Origin: Phytophthora sp. 'mugwort'
Taxonomy: Eukaryota; Oomycota; Peronosporomycetes; Peronosporales; Peronosporaceae
Assembly (NCBI GenBank): GCA_033558025.1
Contig: JAUCEF010000010.1
Location: 521,001 to 585,000 of the forward strand
DNA length: 64,000 bases
Direction: 5' to 3'
Shown one piece after another: positions 47,501-60,778 of the stretch (positions are counted from its first letter, which is position 1; each line of letters opens with the position of its first letter). The position numbers and the translations under genes are program-made. Under the pieces are notes generated by a model, which worked only from the letters and a program-made list of their open reading frames with translations, made no database searches and had not been told where the DNA came from.

Positions 47501-50096
47501 GCGCGAATCACTTCGGTGGTGTTCTTGGCCATGCCGAAATCCTTGTGTCCTGGTCCCACGACATTGTGAATCCTGATCTAGTATAAATCCGGGAGAAAAC
47601 AAGTTGCATCCAGCTTGCGGGACATAAAGCACGTCTTCCAGTCGCTGTCTTCCATGCCCTGCAGTGCCGTAAAATACTCCTTGCAGGCGACGATGTGAGC
47701 GTTTGCACCAGTGTCGAAATACGATTGACTTGAGTCATAGTCATGCTGTCGCTCAGCCCAGGCGATGTGCTCCGGCATGAACTTGTTCACCTCGCCCTCG
47801 GTTTTCGACTTCAGTAGGTAAATCTTCACATGGCAAGAAAATCTGTCCATAACAGCAAGGACAGCTGAGTACTGTGAGACGTTACTCAGTCCTGGTATGG
47901 ACAGATCTGCGAAGATCATGTCATTCATCTTCTGGATGGGCCTATCGAGCTTCTTCCTAAATGGCTGCTTGCCGAAATGACAGTCTGCACAGTCGAACTT
48001 CCCGCGGCGCTAAGCATTATGCGCTTGGCCATGCCGTGATCGACCATCGGTCTGATGTACTCGGGGCATATATGAGCCAATCGCTCGTACCAGACATCAA
48101 TATCTTCGACCCATCCGTCACAGCAAAGTTTGCAATCACGCTCTGCTTCTTCACGGATTTCTTCTTGCGGCTCGCTGTGCCACTGAAAGTCCAAAATCGA
48201 TGTTCATGTGTCGCGCGAATCACTTCGGTGGTGTTCTTGGCCATGCCGAAATCCTTGTGTCCTGGTCCCACGACATTGTGAATCCTGATCTAGTATAAAT
48301 CCGGGAGAAAACAAGTTGCATCCAGCTTGCGGGACATAAAGCACGTCTTCCAGTCGCTGTCTTCCATGCCCTGCAGTGCCGTAAAATACTCCTTGCAGGC
48401 GACGATGTGAGCGTTTGCACCAGTGTCGAAATACGATTGACTTGAGTCATAGTCATGCTGTCGCTCAGCCCAGGCGATGTGCTCCGGCATGAACTTGTTC
48501 ACCTCGCCCTCGGTTTTCGACTTCAGTAGGTAAATCTTCACATGGCAAGAAAATCTGTCCATAACAGCAAGGACAGCTGAGTACTGTGAGCCGTTACTCA
48601 GTCCTGGTATGGACAGATCTGCGAAGATCATGTCATTCATCTTCTGGATGGGCCTATCGAGCTTCTTCCTAAATGGCTGCTTGCCGAAATGACAGTCTGC
48701 ACAGTCGAACTTCCCGCGGCGCTAAGCATTATGCGCTTGGCCATGCCGTGATCGACCATCGGTCTGATGTACTCGGGGCATATATGAGCCAATCGCTCGT
48801 ACCAGACATCAATATCTTCGACCCATCCGTCACAGCAAAGTTTGCAATCACGCTCTGCTTCTTCACGGATTTCTTCTTGCGGCTCGCTGTGCCACTGAAA
48901 GTCCAAAATCGATGTTCATGTGTCGCGCGAATCACTTCGGTGGTGTTCTTGGCCATGCCGAAATCCTTGTGTCCTGGTCCCACGACATTGTGAATCCTGA
49001 TCTAGTATAAATCCGGGAGAAAACAAGTTGCATCCAGCTTGCGGGACATAAAGCACGTCTTCCAGTCGCTGTCTTCCATGCCCTGCAGTGCCGTAAAATA
49101 CTCCTTGCAGGCGACGATGTGAGCGTTTGCACCAGTGTCGAAATACGATTGACTTGAGTCATAGTCATGCTGTCGCTCAGCCCAGGCGATGTGCTCCGGC
49201 ATGAACTTGTTCACCTCGCCCTCGGTTTTCGACTTCAGTAGGTAAATCTTCACATGGCAAGAAAATCTGTCCATCACAGCAAGGACAGCTGAGTACTGTG
49301 AGCCGTTACTCAGTCCTGGTATGGACAGATCTGCGAAGATCATGTCATTCATCTTCTGGATGGGCCTATCGAGCTTCTTCCTAAATGGCTGCTTGCCGAA
49401 ATGACAGTCTGCACAGTCGAACTTCCCGCGGCGCTAAGCATTATGCGCTTGGCCATGCCGTGATCGACCATCGGTCTGATGTACTCGGGGCATATATGAG
49501 CCAATCGCTCGTACCAGACATCAATATCTTCGACCCATCCGTCACAGCAAAGTTTGCAATCACGCTCTGCTTCTTCACGGATTTCTTCTTGCGGCTCGCT
49601 GTGCCACTGAAAGTCCAAAATCGATGTTCATGTGTCGCGCGAATCACTTCGGTGGTGTTCTTGGCCATGCCGAAATCCTTGTGTCCTGGTCCCACGACAT
49701 TGTGAATCCTGATCTAGTATAAATCCGGGAGAAAACAAGTTGCATCCAGCTTGCGGGACATAAAGCACGTCTTCCAGTCGCTGTCTTCCATGCCCTGCAG
49801 TGCCGTAAAATACTCCTTGCAGGCGACGATGTGAGCGTTTGCACCAGTGTCGAAATACGATTGACTTGAGTCATAGTCATGCTGTCGCTCAGCCCAGGCG
49901 ATGTGCTCCGGCATGAACTTGTTCACCTCGCCCTCGGTTTTCGACTTCAGTAGGTAAATCTTCACATGGCAAGAAAATCTGTCCATCACAGCAAGGACAG
50001 CTGAGTACTGTGAGCCGTTACTCAGTCCTGGTATGGACAGATCTGCGAAGATCATGTCATTCATCTTCTGGATGGGCCTATCGAGCTTCTTCCTAA
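41553..50096 (-). repeat. Homogeneous run of twelve 712-bp monomers
   Basis: All twelve are the TTCACGG, CATGTGTCG, CCTTGTGTCC type and exactly 712 bp apart. Within them, eight consecutive monomers (about 43577 to 48562) carry CCATAACAGC in place of CCATCACAGC, and three of those eight also carry GAGACGTTAC. This is the signature of recent local amplification. Confidence 0.85.
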
Positions 50097-51522
50097 ATGG
50101 CTGCTTGCCGAAATGACAGTCTGCACAGTCGAACTTCCCGCGGCGCTAAGCATTATGCGCTTGGCCATGCCGTGATCGACCATCGGTCTGATGTACTCGG
50201 GGCATATATGAGCCAATCGCTCGTACCAGACATCAATATCTTCGACCCATCCGTCACAGCAAAGTTTGCAATCACGCTCTGCTTCTTTACGGATTTCTTC
50301 TTGCGGCTCGCTGTGCCACTGAAAGTCCAAAATCGATGTTCAAGTGTCGCGCGAATCACTTTGGTGTTGTTCTTGGCCATGCCGAAAATCCTCGTGTCCT
50401 GGTCCCACGTCATTGTGAATCCTGATCTAGTATAAATCCGGGAGAAAACAAGTTGCATCCAGCTTGCGGGACATAAAGCACGTCTTCCAGTCGCTGTCTT
50501 CCATGCCCTGCAGTGCCGTAAAATACTCCTTGCAGGCGACGATGTGAGCGTTTGCACCAGTGTCGAAATACGATTGACTTGAGTCATAGTCATGCTGTCG
50601 CTCAGCCCAGGCGATGTGCTCCGGCATGAACTTGTTCACCTCGCCCTCGGTTTTCGACTTCAGTAGGTAAATCTTCACATGGCAAGAAAATCTGTCCATC
50701 ACAGCAAGGACAGCTGAGTACTGTGAGCCGTTACTCAGTCCTGGTATGGACAGATCTGCGAAGATCATGTCATTCATCTTCTGGATGGGCCTATCGAGCT
50801 TCTTCCTAAATGGCTGCTTGCCGAAATGACAGTCTGCACAGTCGAACTTCCCGCGGCGCTAAGCATTATGCGCTTGGCCATGCCGTGATCGACCATCGGT
50901 CTGATGTACTCGGGGCATATATGAGCCAATCGCTCGTACCAGACATCAATATCTTCGACCCATCCGTCACAGCAAAGTTTGCAATCACGCTCTGCTTCTT
51001 TACGGATTTCTTCTTGCGGCTCGCTGTGCCACTGAAAGTCCAAAATCGATGTTCAAGTGTCGCGCGAATCACTTCGGTGGTGTTCTTGGCCATGCCGAAA
51101 ATCCTCGTGTCCTGGTCCCACGTCATTGTGAATCCTGATCTAGTATAAATCCGGGAGAAAACAAGTTGCATCCAGCTTGCGGGACATAAAGCACGTCTTC
51201 CAGTCGCTGTCTTCCATGCCCTGCAGTGCCGTAAAATACTCCTTGCAGGCGACGATGTGAGCGTTTGCACCAGTGTCGAAATACGATTGACTTGAGTCAT
51301 AGTCATGCTGTCGCTCAGCCCAGGCGATGTGCTCCGGCATGAACTTGTTCACCTCGCCCTCGGTTTTCGACTTCAGTAGGTAAATCTTCACATGGCAAGA
51401 AAATCTGTCCATCACAGCAAGGACAGCTGAGTACTGTGAGCCGTTACTCAGTCCTGGTATGGACAGATCTGCGAAGATCATGTCATTCATCTTCTGGATG
51501 GGCCTATCGAGCTTCTTCCTAA
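50097..51522 (-). repeat. Island of two 713-bp monomers
   Basis: These two consecutive monomers have TTTACGG, CAAGTGTCG, CGAAAATCCT and CACGTCATTG. The first has TTTGGTGTTG and the second TTCGGTGGTG. They interrupt an otherwise uniform 712-bp region and match subtypes found at 33-41 kb. Confidence 0.8.
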
Positions 51523-54500
51523 ATGGCTGCTTGCCGAAATGACAGTCTGCACAGTCGAACTTCCCGCGGCGCTAAGCATTATGCGCTTGGCCATGCCGTG
51601 ATCGACCATCGGTCTGATGTACTCGGGGCATATATGAGCCAATCGCTCGTACCAGACATCAATATCTTCGACCCATCCGTCACAGCAAAGTTTGCAATCA
51701 CGCTCTGCTTCTTCACGGATTTCTTCTTGCGGCTCGCTGTGCCACTGAAAGTCCAAAATCGATGTTCATGTGTCGCGCGAATCACTTCGGTGGTGTTCTT
51801 GGCCATGCCGAAATCCTTGTGTCCTGGTCCCACGACATTGTGAATCCTGATCTAGTATAAATCCGGGAGAAAACAAGTTGCATCCAGCTTGCGGGACATA
51901 AAGCACGTCTTCCAGTCGCTGTCTTCCATGCCCTGCAGTGCCGTAAAATACTCCTTGCAGGCGACGATGTGAGCGTTTGCACCAGTGTCGAAATACGATT
52001 GACTTGAGTCATAGTCATGCTGTCGCTCAGCCCAGGCGATGTGCTCCGGCATGAACTTGTTCACCTCGCCCTCGGTTTTCGACTTCAGTAGGTAAATCTT
52101 CACATGGCAAGAAAATCTGTCCATAACAGCAAGGACAGCTGAGTACTGTGAGCCGTTACTCAGTCCTGGTATGGACAGATCTGCGAAGATCATGTCATTC
52201 ATCTTCTGGATGGGCCTATCGAGCTTCTTCCTAAATGGCTGCTTGCCGAAATGACAGTCTGCACAGTCGAACTTCCCGCGGCGCTAAGCATTATGCGCTT
52301 GGCCATGCCGTGATCGACCATCGGTCTGATGTACTCGGGGCATATATGAGCCAATCGCTCGTACCAGACATCAATATCTTCGACCCATCCGTCACAGCAA
52401 AGTTTGCAATCACGCTCTGCTTCTTCACGGATTTCTTCTTGCGGCTCGCTGTGCCACTGAAAGTCCAAAATCGATGTTCATGTGTCGCGCGAATCACTTC
52501 GGTGGTGTTCTTGGCCATGCCGAAATCCTTGTGTCCTGGTCCCACGACATTGTGAATCCTGATCTAGTATAAATCCGGGAGAAAACAAGTTGCATCCAGC
52601 TTGCGGGACATAAAGCACGTCTTCCAGTCGCTGTCTTCCATGCCCTGCAGTGCCGTAAAATACTCCTTGCAGGCGACGATGTGAGCGTTTGCACCAGTGT
52701 CGAAATACGATTGACTTGAGTCATAGTCATGCTGTCGCTCAGCCCAGGCGATGTGCTCCGGCATGAACTTGTTCACCTCGCCCTCGGTTTTCGACTTCAG
52801 TAGGTAAATCTTCACATGGCAAGAAAATCTGTCCATAACAGCAAGGACAGCTGAGTACTGTGAGCCGTTACTCAGTCCTGGTATGGACAGATCTGCGAAG
52901 ATCATGTCATTCATCTTCTGGATGGGCCTATCGAGCTTCTTCCTAAATGGCTGCTTGCCGAAATGACAGTCTGCACAGTCGAACTTCCCGCGGCGCTAAG
53001 CATAATGCGCTTGGCCATGCCGTGATCGACCATCGGTCTGATGTACTCGGGGCATATATGAGCCAATCGCTCGTACCAGACATCAATATCTTCGACCCAT
53101 CCGTCACAGCAAAGTTTGCAATCACGCTCTGCTTCTTCACGGATTTCTTCTTGCGGCTCGCTGTGCCACTGAAAGTCCAAAATCGATGTTCATGTGTCGC
53201 GCGAATCACTTCGGTGGTGTTCTTGGCCATGCCGAAATCCTTGTGTCCTGGTCCCACGACATTGTGAATCCTGATCTAGTATAAATCCGGGAGAAAACAA
53301 GTTGCATCCAGCTTGCGGGACATAAAGCACGTCTTCCAGTCGCTGTCTTCCATGCCCTGCAGTGCCGTAAAATACTCCTTGCAGGCGACGATGTGAGCGT
53401 TTGCACCAGTGTCGAAATACGATTGACTTGAGTCATAGTCATGCTGTCGCTCAGCCCAGGCGATGTGCTCCGGCATGAACTTGTTCACCTCGCCCTCGGT
53501 TTTCGACTTCAGTAGGTAAATCTTCACATGGCAAGAAAATCTGTCCATAACAGCAAGGACAGCTGAGTACTGTGAGCCGTTACTCAGTCCTGGTATGGAC
53601 AGATCTGCGAAGATCATGTCATTCATCTTCTGGATGGGCCTATCGAGCTTCTTCCTAAATGGCTGCTTGCCGAAATGACAGTCTGCACAGTCGAACTTCC
53701 CGCGGCGCTAAGCATTATGCGCTTGGCCATGCCGTGATCGACCATCGGTCTGATGTACTCGGGGCATATATGAGCCAATCGCTCGTACCAGACATCAATA
53801 TCTTCGACCCATCCGTCACAGCAAAGTTTGCAATCACGCTCTGCTTCTTCACGGATTTCTTCTTGCGGCTCGCTGTGCCACTGAAAGTCCAAAATCGATG
53901 TTCATGTGTCGCGCGAATCACTTCGGTGGTGTTCTTGGCCATGCCGAAATCCTTGTGTCCTGGTCCCACGACATTGTGAATCCTGATCTAGTATAAATCC
54001 GGGAGAAAACAAGTTGCATCCAGCTTGCGGGACATAAAGCACGTCTTCCAGTCGCTGTCTTCCATGCCCTGCAGTGCCGTAAAATACTCCTTGCAGGCGA
54101 CGATGTGAGCGTTTGCACCAGTGTCGAAATACGATTGACTTGAGTCATAGTCATGCTGTCGCTCAGCCCAGGCGATGTGCTCCGGCATGAACTTGTTCAC
54201 CTCGCCCTCGGTTTTCGACTTCAGTAGGTAAATCTTCACATGGCAAGAAAATCTGTCCATAACAGCAAGGACAGCTGAGTACTGTGAGCCGTTACTCAGT
54301 CCTGGTATGGACAGATCTGCGAAGATCATGTCATTCATCTTCTGGATGGGCCTATCGAGCTTCTTCCTAAATGGCTGCTTGCCGAAATGACAGTCTGCAC
54401 AGTCGAACTTCCCGCGGCGCTAAGCATTATGCGCTTGGCCATGCCGTGATCGACCATCGGTCTGATGTACTCGGGGCATATATGAGCCAATCGCTCGTAC

Positions 54501-57500
54501 CAGACATCAATATCTTCGACCCATCCGTCACAGCAAAGTTTGCAATCACGCTCTGCTTCTTCACGGATTTCTTCTTGCGGCTCGCTGTGCCACTGAAAGT
54601 CCAAAATCGATGTTCATGTGTCGCGCGAATCACTTCGGTGGTGTTCTTGGCCATGCCGAAATCCTTGTGTCCTGGTCCCACGACATTGTGAATCCTGATC
54701 TAGTATAAATCCGGGAGAAAACAAGTTGCATCCAGCTTGCGGGACATAAAGCACGTCTTCCAGTCGCTGTCTTCCATGCCCTGCAGTGCCGTAAAATACT
54801 CCTTGCAGGCGACGATGTGAGCGTTTGCACCAGTGTCGAAATACGATTGACTTGAGTCATAGTCATGCTGTCGCTCAGCCCAGGCGATGTGCTCCGGCAT
54901 GAACTTGTTCACCTCGCCCTCGGTTTTCGACTTCAGTAGGTAAATCTTCACATGGCAAGAAAATCTGTCCATAACAGCAAGGACAGCTGAGTACTGTGAG
55001 ACGTTACTCAGTCCTGGTATGGACAGATCTGCGAAGATCATGTCATTCATCTTCTGGATGGGCCTATCGAGCTTCTTCCTAAATGGCTGCTTGCCGAAAT
55101 GACAGTCTGCACAGTCGAACTTCCCGCGGCGCTAAGCATTATGCGCTTGGCCATGCCGTGATCGACCATCGGTCTGATGTACTCGGGGCATATATGAGCC
55201 AATCGCTCGTACCAGACATCAATATCTTCGACCCATCCGTCACAGCAAAGTTTGCAATCACGCTCTGCTTCTTCACGGATTTCTTCTTGCGGCTCGCTGT
55301 GCCACTGAAAGTCCAAAATCGATGTTCATGTGTCGCGCGAATCACTTCGGTGGTGTTCTTGGCCATGCCGAAATCCTTGTGTCCTGGTCCCACGACATTG
55401 TGAATCCTGATCTAGTATAAATCCGGGAGAAAACAAGTTGCATCCAGCTTGCGGGACATAAAGCACGTCTTCCAGTCGCTGTCTTCCATGCCCTGCAGTG
55501 CCGTAAAATACTCCTTGCAGGCGACGATGTGAGCGTTTGCACCAGTGTCGAAATACGATTGACTTGAGTCATAGTCATGCTGTCGCTCAGCCCAGGCGAT
55601 GTGCTCCGGCATGAACTTGTTCACCTCGCCCTCGGTTTTCGACTTCAGTAGGTAAATCTTCACATGGCAAGAAAATCTGTCCATAACAGCAAGGACAGCT
55701 GAGTACTGTGAGCCGTTACTCAGTCCTGGTATGGACAGATCTGCGAAGATCATGTCATTCATCTTCTGGATGGGCCTATCGAGCTTCTTCCTAAATGGCT
55801 GCTTGCCGAAATGACAGTCTGCACAGTCGAACTTCCCGCGGCGCTAAGCATTATGCGCTTGGCCATGCCGTGATCGACCATCGGTCTGATGTACTCGGGG
55901 CATATATGAGCCAATCGCTCGTACCAGACATCAATATCTTCGACCCATCCGTCACAGCAAAGTTTGCAATCACGCTCTGCTTCTTCACGGATTTCTTCTT
56001 GCGGCTCGCTGTGCCACTGAAAGTCCAAAATCGATGTTCATGTGTCGCGCGAATCACTTCGGTGGTGTTCTTGGCCATGCCGAAATCCTTGTGTCCTGGT
56101 CCCACGACATTGTGAATCCTGATCTAGTATAAATCCGGGAGAAAACAAGTTGCATCCAGCTTGCGGGACATAAAGCACGTCTTCCAGTCGCTGTCTTCCA
56201 TGCCCTGCAGTGCCGTAAAATACTCCTTGCAGGCGACGATGTGAGCGTTTGCACCAGTGTCGAAATACGATTGACTTGAGTCATAGTCATGCTGTCGCTC
56301 AGCCCAGGCGATGTGCTCCGGCATGAACTTGTTCACCTCGCCCTCGGTTTTCGACTTCAGTAGGTAAATCTTCACATGGCAAGAAAATCTGTCCATAACA
56401 GCAAGGACAGCTGAGTACTGTGAGCCGTTACTCAGTCCTGGTATGGACAGATCTGCGAAGATCATGTCATTCATCTTCTGGATGGGCCTATCGAGCTTCT
56501 TCCTAAATGGCTGCTTGCCGAAATGACAGTCTGCACAGTCGAACTTCCCGCGGCGCTAAGCATTATGCGCTTGGCCATGCCGTGATCGACCATCGGTCTG
56601 ATGTACTCGGGGCATATATGAGCCAATCGCTCGTACCAGACATCAATATCTTCGACCCATCCGTCACAGCAAAGTTTGCAATCACGCTCTGCTTCTTCAC
56701 GGATTTCTTCTTGCGGCTCGCTGTGCCACTGAAAGTCCAAAATCGATGTTCATGTGTCGCGCGAATCACTTCGGTGGTGTTCTTGGCCATGCCGAAATCC
56801 TTGTGTCCTGGTCCCACGACATTGTGAATCCTGATCTAGTATAAATCCGGGAGAAAACAAGTTGCATCCAGCTTGCGGGACATAAAGCACGTCTTCCAGT
56901 CGCTGTCTTCCATGCCCTGCAGTGCCGTAAAATACTCCTTGCAGGCGACGATGTGAGCGTTTGCACCAGTGTCGAAATACGATTGACTTGAGTCATAGTC
57001 ATGCTGTCGCTCAGCCCAGGCGATGTGCTCCGGCATGAACTTGTTCACCTCGCCCTCGGTTTTCGACTTCAGTAGGTAAATCTTCACATGGCAAGAAAAT
57101 CTGTCCATAACAGCAAGGACAGCTGAGTACTGTGAGCCGTTACTCAGTCCTGGTATGGACAGATCTGCGAAGATCATGTCATTCATCTTCTGGATGGGCC
57201 TATCGAGCTTCTTCCTAAATGGCTGCTTGCCGAAATGACAGTCTGCACAGTCGAACTTCCCGCGGCGCTAAGCATTATGCGCTTGGCCATGCCGTGATCG
57301 ACCATCGGTCTGATGTACTCGGGGCATATATGAGCCAATCGCTCGTACCAGACATCAATATCTTCGACCCATCCGTCACAGCAAAGTTTGCAATCACGCT
57401 CTGCTTCTTCACGGATTTCTTCTTGCGGCTCGCTGTGCCACTGAAAGTCCAAAATCGATGTTCATGTGTCGCGCGAATCACTTCGGTGGTGTTCTTGGCC

Positions 57501-57930
57501 ATGCCGAAATCCTTGTGTCCTGGTCCCACGACATTGTGAATCCTGATCTAGTATAAATCCGGGAGAAAACAAGTTGCATCCAGCTTGCGGGACATAAAGC
57601 ACGTCTTCCAGTCGCTGTCTTCCATGCCCTGCAGTGCCGTAAAATACTCCTTGCAGGCGACGATGTGAGCGTTTGCACCAGTGTCGAAATACGATTGACT
57701 TGAGTCATAGTCATGCTGTCGCTCAGCCCAGGCGATGTGCTCCGGCATGAACTTGTTCACCTCGCCCTCGGTTTTCGACTTCAGTAGGTAAATCTTCACA
57801 TGGCAAGAAAATCTGTCCATCACAGCAAGGACAGCTGAGTACTGTGAGCCGTTACTCAGTCCTGGTATGGACAGATCTGCGAAGATCATGTCATTCATCT
57901 TCTGGATGGGCCTATCGAGCTTCTTCCTAA

Positions 57931-60778
57931 ATGGCTGCTTGCCGAAATGACAGTCTGCACAATCGAACTTCCCGCGGCGCTAAGCATTATGCGCTTGGCC
58001 ATGCCGTGATCGACCATCGGTCTGATGTACTCGGGGCATATATGAGCCAATCGCTCGTACCAGACATCAATATCTTCGACCCATCCGTCACAGCAAAGTT
58101 TGCAATCACGCTCTGCTTCTTCACGGATTTCTTCTTGCGGCTCGCTGTGCCACTGAAAGTCCAAAATCGATGTTCATGTGTCGCGCGAATCACTTCGGTG
58201 GTGTTCTTGGCCATGCCGAAATCCTTGTGTCCTAGTCCCACGACATTGTGAATCCTGATCTAGTATAAATCCGGGAGAAAACAAGTTGCATCCAGCTTGC
58301 GGGACATAAAGCACGTCTTCCAGTCGCTGTCTTCCATGCCCTGCAGTGCCGTAAAATACTCCTTGCAGGCGACGATGTGAGCGTTTGCACCAGTGTCGAA
58401 ATACGATTGACTTGAGTCATAGTCATGCTGTCGCTCAGCCCAGGCGATGTGCTCCGGCATGAACTTGTTCACCTCGCCCTCGGTTTTCGACTTCAGTAGG
58501 TAAATCTTCACATGGCAAGAAAATCTGTCCATCACAGCAAGGACAGCTGAGTACTGTGAGCCGTTACTCAGTCCTGGTATGGACAGATCTGCGAAGATCA
58601 TGTCATTCATCTTCTGGATGGGCCTATCGAGCTTCTTCCTAAATGGCTGCTTGCCGAAATGACAGTCTGCACAGTCGAACTTCCCGCGGCGCTAAGCATT
58701 ATGCGCTTGGCCATGCCGTGATCGACCATCGGTCTGATGTACTCGGGGCATATATGAGCCAATCGCTCGTACCAGACATCAATATCTTCGACCCATCCGT
58801 CACAGCAAAGTTTGCAATCACGCTCTGCTTCTTCACGGATTTCTTCTTGCGGCTCGCTGTGCCACTGAAAGTCCAAAATCGATGTTCATGTGTCGCGCGA
58901 ATCACTTCGGTGGTGTTCTTGGCCATGCCGAAATCCTTGTGTCCTGGTCCCACGACATTGTGAATCCTGATCTAGTATAAATCCGGGAGAAAACAAGTTG
59001 CATCCAGCTTGCGGGACATAAAGCACGTCTTCCAGTCGCTGTCTTCCATGCCCTGCAGTGCCGTAAAATACTCCTTGCAGGCGACGATGTGAGCGTTTGC
59101 ACCAGTGTCGAAATACGATTGACTTGAGTCATAGTCATGCTGTCGCTCAGCCCAGGCGATGTGCTCCGGCATGAACTTGTTCACCTCGCCCTCGGTTTTC
59201 GACTTCAGTAGGTAAATCTTCACATGGCAAGAAAATCTGTCCATCACAGCAAGGACAGCTGAGTACTGTGAGCCGTTACTCAGTCCTGGTATGGACAGAT
59301 CTGCGAAGATCATGTCATTCATCTTCTGGATGGGCCTATCGAGCTTCTTCCTAAATGGCTGCTTGCCGAAATGACAGTCTGCACAATCGAACTTCCCGCG
59401 GCGCTAAGCATTATGCGCTTGGCCATGCCGTGATCGACCATCGGTCTGATGTACTCGGGGCATATATGAGCCAATCGCTCGTACCAGACATCAATATCTT
59501 CGACCCATCCGTCACAGCAAAGTTTGCAATCACGCTCTGCTTCTTCACGGATTTCTTCTTGCGGCTCGCTGTGCCACTGAAAGTCCAAAATCGATGTTCA
59601 TGTGTCGCGCGAATCACTTCGGTGGTGTTCTTGGCCATGCCGAAATCCTTGTGTCCTAGTCCCACGACATTGTGAATCCTGATCTAGTATAAATCCGGGA
59701 GAAAACAAGTTGCATCCAGCTTGCGGGACATAAAGCACGTCTTCCAGTCGCTGTCTTCCATGCCCTGCAGTGCCGTAAAATACTCCTTGCAGGCGACGAT
59801 GTGAGCGTTTGCACCAGTGTCGAAATACGATTGACTTGAGTCATAGTCATGCTGTCGCTCAGCCCAGGCGATGTGCTCCGGCATGAACTTGTTCACCTCG
59901 CCCTCGGTTTTCGACTTCAGTAGGTAAATCTTCACATGGCAAGAAAATCTGTCCATCACAGCAAGGACAGCTGAGTACTGTGAGCCGTTACTCAGTCCTG
60001 GTATGGACAGATCTGCGAAGATCATGTCATTCATCTTCTGGATGGGCCTATCGAGCTTCTTCCTAAATGGCTGCTTGCCGAAATGACAGTCTGCACAGTC
60101 GAACTTCCCGCGGCGCTAAGCATTATGCGCTTGGCCATGCCGTGATCGACCATCGGTCTGATGTACTCGGGGCATATATGAGCCAATCGCTCGTACCAGA
60201 CATCAATATCTTCGACCCATCCGTCACAGCAAAGTTTGCAATCACGCTCTGCTTCTTCACGGATTTCTTCTTGCGGCTCGCTGTGCCACTGAAAGTCCAA
60301 AATCGATGTTCATGTGTCGCGCGAATCACTTCGGTGGTGTTCTTGGCCATGCCGAAATCCTTGTGTCCTGGTCCCACGACATTGTGAATCCTGATCTAGT
60401 ATAAATCCGGGAGAAAACAAGTTGCATCCAGCTTGCGGGACATAAAGCACGTCTTCCAGTCGCTGTCTTCCATGCCCTGCAGTGCCGTAAAATACTCCTT
60501 GCAGGCGACGATGTGAGCGTTTGCACCAGTGTCGAAATACGATTGACTTGAGTCATAGTCATGCTGTCGCTCAGCCCAGGCGATGTGCTCCGGCATGAAC
60601 TTGTTCACCTCGCCCTCGGTTTTCGACTTCAGTAGGTAAATCTTCACATGGCAAGAAAATCTGTCCATCACAACAAGGACAGCTGAGTACTGTGAGCCGT
60701 TACTCAGTCCTGGTATGGACAGATCTGCGAAGATCATGTCATTCATCTTCTGGATGGGCCTATCGAGCTTCTTCCTAA
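57931..60778 (-). repeat. Recent tandem duplication of a dimer (2 x 1424 bp)
   Basis: Two private variants, CACAATCGAAC (57959 and 59383) and GTCCTAGTCCC (58229 and 59653), occur only in monomers 57931 and 59355. These are exactly 1424 bp, or two monomers, apart, and each is followed by a standard monomer. A single unequal exchange explains this. Confidence 0.8.
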
